DNA from: Calliphora vicina
Taxonomy: Eukaryota > Arthropoda > Insecta > Diptera > Calliphoridae
NCBI RefSeq assembly: GCF_958450345.1
Contig: NC_088780.1
Location: 47,050,033 to 47,114,032, forward strand
Length of the DNA: 64,000 nt
Reading direction: 5' to 3'
Numbering within the stretch: the stretch's first letter is position 1; each line of letters starts with the position of its first letter. The notes beneath the pieces were generated by a model. It searched no databases and was not told where the DNA came from. It saw only the letters and a list, made by a program, of their open reading frames with translations. The position numbers and the translations under genes were made by a program. Shown piece after piece: positions 58,141 through 64,000 of the stretch.

Positions 58141-58447
58141 CCATTATTTCACCTAGCCCCCATACAAATGTCCCCTCGAAATTGGACTTTATAGGTCATA
58201 AATGTTTAATTTATCTATGTATCTGCACAAATTTCGCTTCAAATAAGTTTTATATATACAAAATTCATGTCACCAAATTTTGTTACGATCGGTCCATAAT
58301 TGATCATAGCTCCCATATAAAGCCCACTTCCGAAAATCACTCAAAAATATAAATTATTGATATTTTAAAAGAAAAATATTTTTACTCATTTACTTGGTGT
58401 AGGGTATTATATGGTCGGGATTGACCGACCATACTTTCTTACTTGTT
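58141..58447 (-). mobile_element. Family A element, minus orientation, truncated and internally deleted
   Basis: From CCATTATTTCACCTAGCCCC back to the stem-loop and CTTACTTGTTT. It lacks the segment around TATTAAAGTTAACTATGTTG that the partner has. With 57643-58140 it makes a large inverted repeat with arms of about 300 bases. Confidence 0.86.
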
Positions 58448-58939
58448 TTTATTTCAAATTCTTTCGATAACTTAAAAAGAAAAAAAGTACTTTTTTCCCC
58501 TAAAAATAGCGAAAAATAGACTTTTTTAAAATTTTGGAATTCAAATGCATATAATTTTGGAGTCAGTCACGATTTTTAAACAAATCTTTTTTGTTAGTTC
58601 AAAAAAGAAAAAATGGAGAAAATCGGAAAATATCTGGACCCGCTGTTACATAAAAGCTGGAGTAGTGTGGGCAGAAATGTTGAAAATTTAAACTTCAAAT
58701 GAAGTTTTGAGAGAGGAGATTTTTTGTAGTGCTCGATTAATAGATTCTATATATGTAATTTTTTTGAAATCGGAACACAGACGAAGAAATTGTGACCCGA
58801 GGTGTCCTAATTTAGGGACCCCTGCCCGCACCTCAAAACTCGATAACAATTCTTGTTTGCTCAAAATTTCATTCAAATCGGACTAAGGGTTTAGAATTTT
58901 CAGATTTATTTCCCTCTTTTTGTTCTTTACAAAATAAAA

Positions 58940-59888
58940 TCCATACAAATCAAATTTTGATTAGAATGCAGAAACTGAACCAACTTAATTTAGAAAATCC
59001 ACCTTGAAAATCAAACAGAAGAATAACCTCTATATAAAACAAACAAAATTTTTTAGTACAAATTTAATAAATCAATTAAAAGCTGTATACAGGAACAAAA
59101 CAAAAAGCATCTGTATTGTTTAATTAAATCAAACAAGTAACAAACATTAAGTTCAAATACATAAAAGTTAATTTTTCACAGCTGAATTTTTTTGTTTGTT
59201 TCATTTAATTTTTTTAAGGGGTGTTCTAAAGAAACAGATTTTGATAAAAAGAATATATAAACAGACAGAAACAATATAATAATGAATTTTATTTCATATA
59301 ACAATCAACAGGTTTCTTTTTGAAATCAAATCGAATAAAAACAAAAAACTGCAACATTTGTAACAATGTTTGTTTTAAGTAATATTATTGTTATTTTTAT
59401 TATGGTATATAATATTATTTTTTACTTTTTTTTTTGTATTTTTGTACTTGACCGCAAGTGTCATTGCCAAATAATATTGTATATAATAAACAGCAAAAAT
59501 GCAATGAGTTTTATATATAAGTATTTTGTTTTTTTGTGTGAGTACTTTTTGTCAAGAATGCCAATTAAAACTGTATATAAAACACGATAATTTTTTGGGA
59601 AACAAAAATTGCCAAAATTTTAAAACACCGATACAAAAAAACCAAACATTTTTACTTACATAAACAACACTTAAATGTTGTTATTTTTGGTAGTTTCTTT
59701 TATTTAAAAAAAAAATAAATAAAAAAACAAACATAAGAAACCAAAATGCCGCTTAAAAAAATACCACTACTTTAAACTAAATAAATAAAAATACAAAAAA
59801 ACTTGCGAATGAAAACGAAAATAAATAAACCAACTTCAAACAATTATAAACTCTACTCCATAAAAATAAAACACACACAGCCACTTAC
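58940..59888. other. AT-rich non-coding stretch
   Basis: A 74-codon plus frame at 59366-59590 is hydrophobic (Phe/Ile-rich) by base composition and not protein-like. If the candidate exon above it is real, this would be the start of its intron on the minus strand. Confidence 0.4.
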
Positions 59889-60110
59889 TCAGTCATGAAT
59901 GGACTCAGTAGAGTTGAAATTTTTATTTTTATTTTGATATTTTGTGACTGTGTTGCTGGCTAAATTGAAACCCATTGCCAAATCTGGAATTTCAGAATTA
60001 ATTTCAATATATTTCGTTACACTTTTTTTTCCCCGGAGTAGTTGTTGTTTTCAGTTTACTACAGTTTAGTTTTGGTTTTTGCAATTTTATAAACCGAAAT
60101 TCCCTTAAAA
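59889..60110 (-). other. Candidate non-coding first exon with splice donor
   Basis: Read on the minus strand, a TATAAAA at about 60093 precedes an A/C-rich leader-like stretch (AACTGAAAACAACAACTACTCC). A short frame MGFNLASNTVTKYQ..., about 28 codons, ends in TGA exactly at the 59889 boundary. The intron side reads GTAAGTGG, a consensus donor. The frame would be an upstream ORF rather than the main protein. Nothing proves transcription. Confidence 0.25.
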
Positions 60111-60437
60111 TAAAAATAACATTGATAGTGCAGCGGAGAAGCAAGAAAAAAATTAATTGACATACGATAAGCATTTATAATTAACTAAAAGTCAAAATGT
60201 TTTTCTTATTTATTTTTGGAAAGCTACTATTAGTCATTTGAGTATTTATGGACCCTAATTTTATCTAGGTAGTAAAATACTTAACAAAACTTAGTAAACC
60301 CTTTACAGAAAGTTAGATGGGTAAAAAATGGCTCTGAAATTTGTCTAAACATATCAACAATCTGGTGATATTGTTTGGGTTTTTCATAAATTTGTAAAAA
60401 TTTCAGTATACGCAGAGATAAGATAAAGCTGTACATA

Positions 60438-61374
60438 CAAGGTGGCGCAAAAGTAATCCTCCTGTCAGAAAAAGCTATAAATTTTGCGATTGGCCCCTAA
60501 TGTCAGTTCTGTTTTGACATTTGTGTAGTAAATACATGCGAAATACACGTTAATAAACAATGTTACGCTACACTGCTCCAGAACGCGGAATATTGCTAAC
60601 TATTTATTTGACCAATAATCGGTCGGTTTTTTCATCAAAAATAATCATGAGTGATGAGGCCTATTTCCATCTTAGCGGGTACGTAAATAAACAAAATTTA
60701 CGCTTCTGGGGCACTGAAAATCCGCGTGTAAACCACGAAGAGCCATTACACCCGCTCAAAATCACTGTATGGTGTGCTGTTTTCGCTGGAGGAGTCATCG
60801 GACCTTTTTTCTTCGAAGACGTCGCGGGCCAAACGGTTACTGTGAATGGTGGGCGCTACAGAGCAATGATCAACGAGTTCTTTTTGCCGCAACTTGATGA
60901 ATTGGGATTGGAAAACATGTGGTTCCAACAGGACGGTGCAATGGCACACACTGAACGTGCCACAACCAATATGCTGAAGGATGCATTTCCCGGGCGCCTA
61001 ATCTCCCGTTTTGGCGATTTGCACTGGCCAGCAAGATCGCCTGATTTGACCGCTCCAGACGTCTTTTTGTGGGGCTCTTTGAGGTCGCAGGTTAATGTCA
61101 ACAAGCCTCAGACTCTTGCAGCTCTTAAAGACAATATCCGTCAAGAATGAACCTATCGCCGGAAGTTTTGGCCAAAGTGATGGAAAATGCCATAAAAAGG
61201 GCTCAAATGACAATGAACTGTGGCGGCGGCCATTTACATGACATCATATTCTCGACTTGATGTAAAAAAAATTAAAAGACCAAATAAAAATAATCCACAA
61301 GAAGAATCAAAGTTTTTAATTTGTTTTTTTAATTACAGCCAAAAAACATCGGAAGTTTACTTTTGCGCCACCTG
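60438..61374 (+). mobile_element. Internally deleted mariner-superfamily element, 937 bp, with TIRs and TA duplication
   Basis: Left end CAAGGTGGCGCAAAAGTAA and right end TTACTTTTGCGCCACCTG are inverted, differing by one base indel. TA flanks both (60436-60437 and 61375-61376). It is shorter than a full element because the N-terminal half of the transposase gene is deleted. Confidence 0.95.
60560..61260 (+). pseudogene. Transposase with internal deletion and late frameshift (D,D41D-type spacing)
   Basis: The frame 60560-61150 gives 196 residues. Residues 1-23 (MLRYTAPERGILLTIYLTNN...) are the start of the N-terminal helix-turn-helix domain and are fused directly to the catalytic domain. Residues 31-46 are SDEAYFHLSGYVNKQN (first Asp at 32). 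Residues 121-131 are WFQQDGAMAHT (second Asp at 125). Residues 156-172 are WPARSPDLTAPDVFLWG, third Asp probably 167, 41 residues after the second. All three catalytic residues are present. The missing middle, a second helix-turn-helix and linker, is the type of sequence seen at 51295-51505. The frame ends at 61150, but the neighbouring frame continues from 61147 (MNLSPEVLAKVMENAIKRAQ... to HDIIFST and TGA at 61258-61260), so one small indel separates the C-terminus. It cannot be a normal transposase without its DNA-binding domains. Confidence 0.92.
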
Positions 61375-61409
61375 TATTTACCATAACCATTTCTAAATTT
61401 CTAAAGTTT

Positions 61410-61558
61410 TTTTTTAACAATATTATGGTCACTGTAATTATGTATATGATTATGATGATCATAATATGTATAAGTTACCATTCCCTTGATTGTAGCAATC
61501 ATATTATGTTTACCGCAATCATATACATAATTACAGTGACCATAATATTGTTAAAAAA
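61410..61558. repeat. Perfect inverted repeat, 42-bp arms
   Basis: Arms 61410-61451 and 61517-61558 are exact reverse complements (AACAATATTATGGTCACTGT core) around a 65-nt loop. It lies within the fold-back element. Confidence 0.95.
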
Positions 61559-61754
61559 CCTTGTAAAAATGTAGAAATGTTATGATAAACTTGTACAACT
61601 ATTATTTTCATGTGAATGGCAACTTAAACATATTATAGTTACCGCAATCATATATTGTACATAATTTAAGTGATCATAATATGGTTAAAAAACTGTTAAA
61701 AATGTGGAAATGGTTATGGTAAAAATTTACATTTATATATTTTCTCGCTTGTAA

Positions 61755-64000
61755 TTTCAGTCAGGTCCCTTACAATTCCTCCCAATGTACGGAAGTTTTA
61801 TGTAGCTCCTTCAAAAGCCACTTATTTCCAATCTCCAAAAATAGTAACACTTTTTTTAACATTTTGTCAATTCAATTTTTTTACTGGTTCTTTAATTAAA
61901 CATTTTGCAGATGATTAATGTTTTTTATGATTTAATGTATTTATGCTAAGAGTATTTGGTTTTTCCTTCTACACAAAATTACTCATTCGAGTTTTATATA
62001 GTAATGCTTCTTAAATAAATCATATGAATTAATTGGGTTCATAATTTTTTTTTTGGTTGGCTGTAATAGGGCAGATCATATACATATGTAAATACTTAAT
62101 TATAATGTATATATATGTTTCATCTATCAGATTTATATTTATTTATTTATTTATCTGAGTTCTTATATACATATTTAATGGCTTTAGTTGTAATAAATTA
62201 ATTTGTGAATCATTATTAAATGAATTACATAAATATTTGCACAATTAATTGGGCAAGCTTTAAAATATAAATAATAAGGAAGCATATTATTAAGTTTTAA
62301 ACACTAATTGGAATATTAAAAGAAATCTAGTTGGATGCTAAGAATTTAAAAATACATTTAAAAATAAAATTACAAAAAATTATGGCTGACACAACAACAA
62401 AATACATTGATTTACATATATTCTCTTATTGCAAGACTTAGATTTTTTGTCTCTCTGTAGCGCTTCTTATCACAAAATTTTAACTGGAGGTGTTAATAGC
62501 TGTTTTAAGTTTATCATATGGTTGGTATTGATATTAATATTGACTGGTATTAATATTAAGGTCCTACGTGTCCTGGTTTATCCGTTATACCAAATTAAAT
62601 TTTTAGTCCTGGAAGCTTATCCTGAAGCCCCCAATGATTTTTTTTTAAATAGTTTTTATTTTTGTATTTCCCTAATATGTTTCTAAGCATTCTAAATCTA
62701 AATTTTTATTACAAACTTATAGTTTTTACAAATTTTTACAAAATCGAAGGCACTTTTTTAAAAAAAAAATGTTGGATTCAAAACTCCATTTTCACACATT
62801 TTCAAATTGCTATCAATCAAACACGAATAGCGATAATTTAATGAAATAAATTGTAGACATCTCTAAATATATTCCAAAAATATACTCAAAAACAATTTTT
62901 TAAAAATATTCATAAATGTCGATGTTATGTGCAAAAATCTAAAATGTATCCATATGGATACAATGCACAGTGGTCGGTGCTGTATGGAGTTGGCGGCCAA
63001 AAATACTTCCAGTGTAGGTATCAACTTGTAATTTCGGTCACGGCTTTACAAATATGTCAGAACTATTTAATGATAAAATGGGAGTGGTTGATGACTCATA
63101 CCCTCCCCCTACCATACCTTAGCATCCAAATTCACCCCAACGCGCAGTGCGAGGTTATGACATTCTAGTTAATCAAAATTTCATATCTCGGTAATAAATA
63201 ATAGTAATAGTATAATAGTATTTTTGGTACAATATATAATAAGGATATTACACACATTTTTTCAAAAATGGGCGTAATTGGAGAACTGCCACACCCACTC
63301 CCCATATAAGTGAAACTATAAACTTTTTAAAATTGATAAAAAATTAAAAATCAATAAGAAATCTTACTAAAAAAATTGCAAACTAAATCTGGGCGTGGTC
63401 CGCTCGCTCACGTGAGTTTAATAAAATCGACTGCTTTTAGGCAAGCCAATCAGAATATGTATTTTGAACTTTTGTTTTTATACGATTGCATTTTTGCCAA
63501 AATTTTGAAATTTTTTTGCAATTATAATTTAAGCGTGTTTCTAAATGACTTTCTTTAAATGTGTAGCCCTCATTTTTAATATAGTTTTTCACGACATCCT
63601 TCACTTTTCGAGCTTTTTCAGCATTCTAAGCACCAAATATCAAAAATATGTGAGCGCGAGAGTTTGAAATTATAAGATGTGACTATTGCAAATACAATTT
63701 ATAATAAGGACCAAATTCATAAAGTAAAAATATTAAAAGTCCGTGGAAAAGAAAAAAACAAACACAATTCTTTACATGCATAACAATAACAAAGCAACGC
63801 GAACATAAACTAACAAAACAGCTCACAAAAATTCAAAGTTGGACATCAAAAACAACGAGACCGCTTTGGTGTATGGGAGATAAATCAAAGAGATGCAAAA
63901 GGATGCAGCTGAAATTTGCAATTTTAGAATCTTGGACTATTAACTAATAAACCAGTTAATACCTTTCAATTCAATATTCATTTTGATTTTTTTCAAAAAA
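61755..64000. other. Non-coding stretch with an unassigned repeat-like patch
   Basis: 61755-62900 is AT-rich. 62930-63430 is less AT-rich (TTCGGTCACGG, CCCTCCCCCTACC, CTGGGCGTGGTCCGCTCGC) and looks like an old transposable-element fragment of unknown class. Frames at 62429-62686, 62929-63168 and 63376-63558 show no motif. Confidence 0.4.

Larger units (their letters stand above)
56547..58935 (+). repeat. Long dispersed repeat, copy 2 (carries a solo LTR and two family A pieces)
   Basis: Collinear with 32122-34120 (TTTTGTCTATTTTTCAAAAAT, CAGGAATCCCGCAATTCCC, AATGCATATAATTTTGGAGT, GAGGTGTCCTAATTTAGGG, AAATTTCATTCAAATCGGAC). It is interrupted at 56739-57379 and at 57643-58447. The hAT found in copy 1 is absent here. 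Confidence 0.78.
60410..61750. mobile_element. Fold-back element split by a mariner-superfamily insertion
   Basis: The left end ACGCAGAGATAAGATAAAGC at about 60412 and TATTTACCATAACCATTTC after 61375 align as one piece with the terminus of the fold-back element at 42923-43642 (reverse of TTTTCTCTGCGTGC...GTTAC). The right end TATATTTTCTCGC lies near 61735-61750. The interior holds a perfect 42-bp-arm inverted repeat. Confidence 0.72.

Noticed and set aside
60746..61213. Minus-strand frames overlapping the transposase
   Set aside because: Shadows of the plus-strand transposase frame, which carries the catalytic motifs.
62929..63168. 79-codon frame in the GC-richer patch
   Set aside because: No recognisable domain; the patch resembles an old unclassified repeat.

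Overview
The window is AT-rich, gene-poor eukaryotic DNA. It looks like intron or intergenic sequence of a higher fly, possibly a calyptrate. The evidence is mauritiana-type mariner relics, gypsy-type solo LTRs with ATAT target duplications, non-LTR retrotransposon relics, and many short non-autonomous elements carrying GTCC/GTCT microsatellites like those of dipteran mini-me/DINE-1/Helentron-type repeats. The species assignment is inference. I see no bacterial genes, rRNA, CRISPR array or intact host gene. Almost every long open frame is spurious or a transposon remnant.

Layout. 2.2-4.4 kb: decayed non-LTR retrotransposon with internal duplications. 7.9-9.6 kb: satellite-like repeats and a dead D,D41D-type transposase. 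10.8-12.0 kb: mini-me-like elements. 12.4-13.3 kb: mariner relic. 13.7 kb: near-perfect 58-bp-arm hairpin. 15.5-16.1 kb: a terminal-inverted-repeat element. 19.2-21.2 kb: a cluster of family A repeats, a mariner relic and a jockey-like relic. 22.76-22.91 kb (minus): the best candidate host exon, ending in an Asp/Asn-rich tail. 23.6-26.6 kb: mariner, jockey reverse transcriptase, then mariner interrupted by a small inverted-repeat element. 28.2-29.4 kb: full-length dead mariner with TA duplication. 32.1-34.1 and 56.5-58.9 kb: two copies of one long dispersed repeat, each carrying different nested insertions. 35.4-36.8, 40.2-42.9 and 47.0-47.8 kb: more family A copies. The 40.2-kb copy holds a hAT-like element with a perfect 8-bp duplication, which itself holds another inverted-repeat element. 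38.1-39.1 kb: a family B element holding a small TIR element and a Harbinger-like MITE. 42.9-43.6 and 60.4-61.75 kb: fold-back elements, the second split by a deleted mariner-superfamily element whose fused transposase frame is still open. 48.8 and 56.7 kb: two related solo LTRs. 50.4-51.5 kb: non-LTR reverse transcriptase/RNase H remnants and a transposase helix-turn-helix remnant.

The strongest biology is the nested transposon stratigraphy, readable from target duplications and from comparing interrupted with uninterrupted copies. Two repeat families (called A and B here) share an unusual end structure: an ACAAGTAAG end, then a perfect stem-loop, then a TATACCCT block, with a second hairpin at the opposite end. 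Family A is found tail-to-tail at three of its five loci.

If a host gene crosses this window it probably runs on the minus strand. A terminal coding exon is suggested near 22.8 kb, and a possible leader exon with a consensus splice donor lies near 59.9 kb. Whether they belong together cannot be decided from sequence alone.
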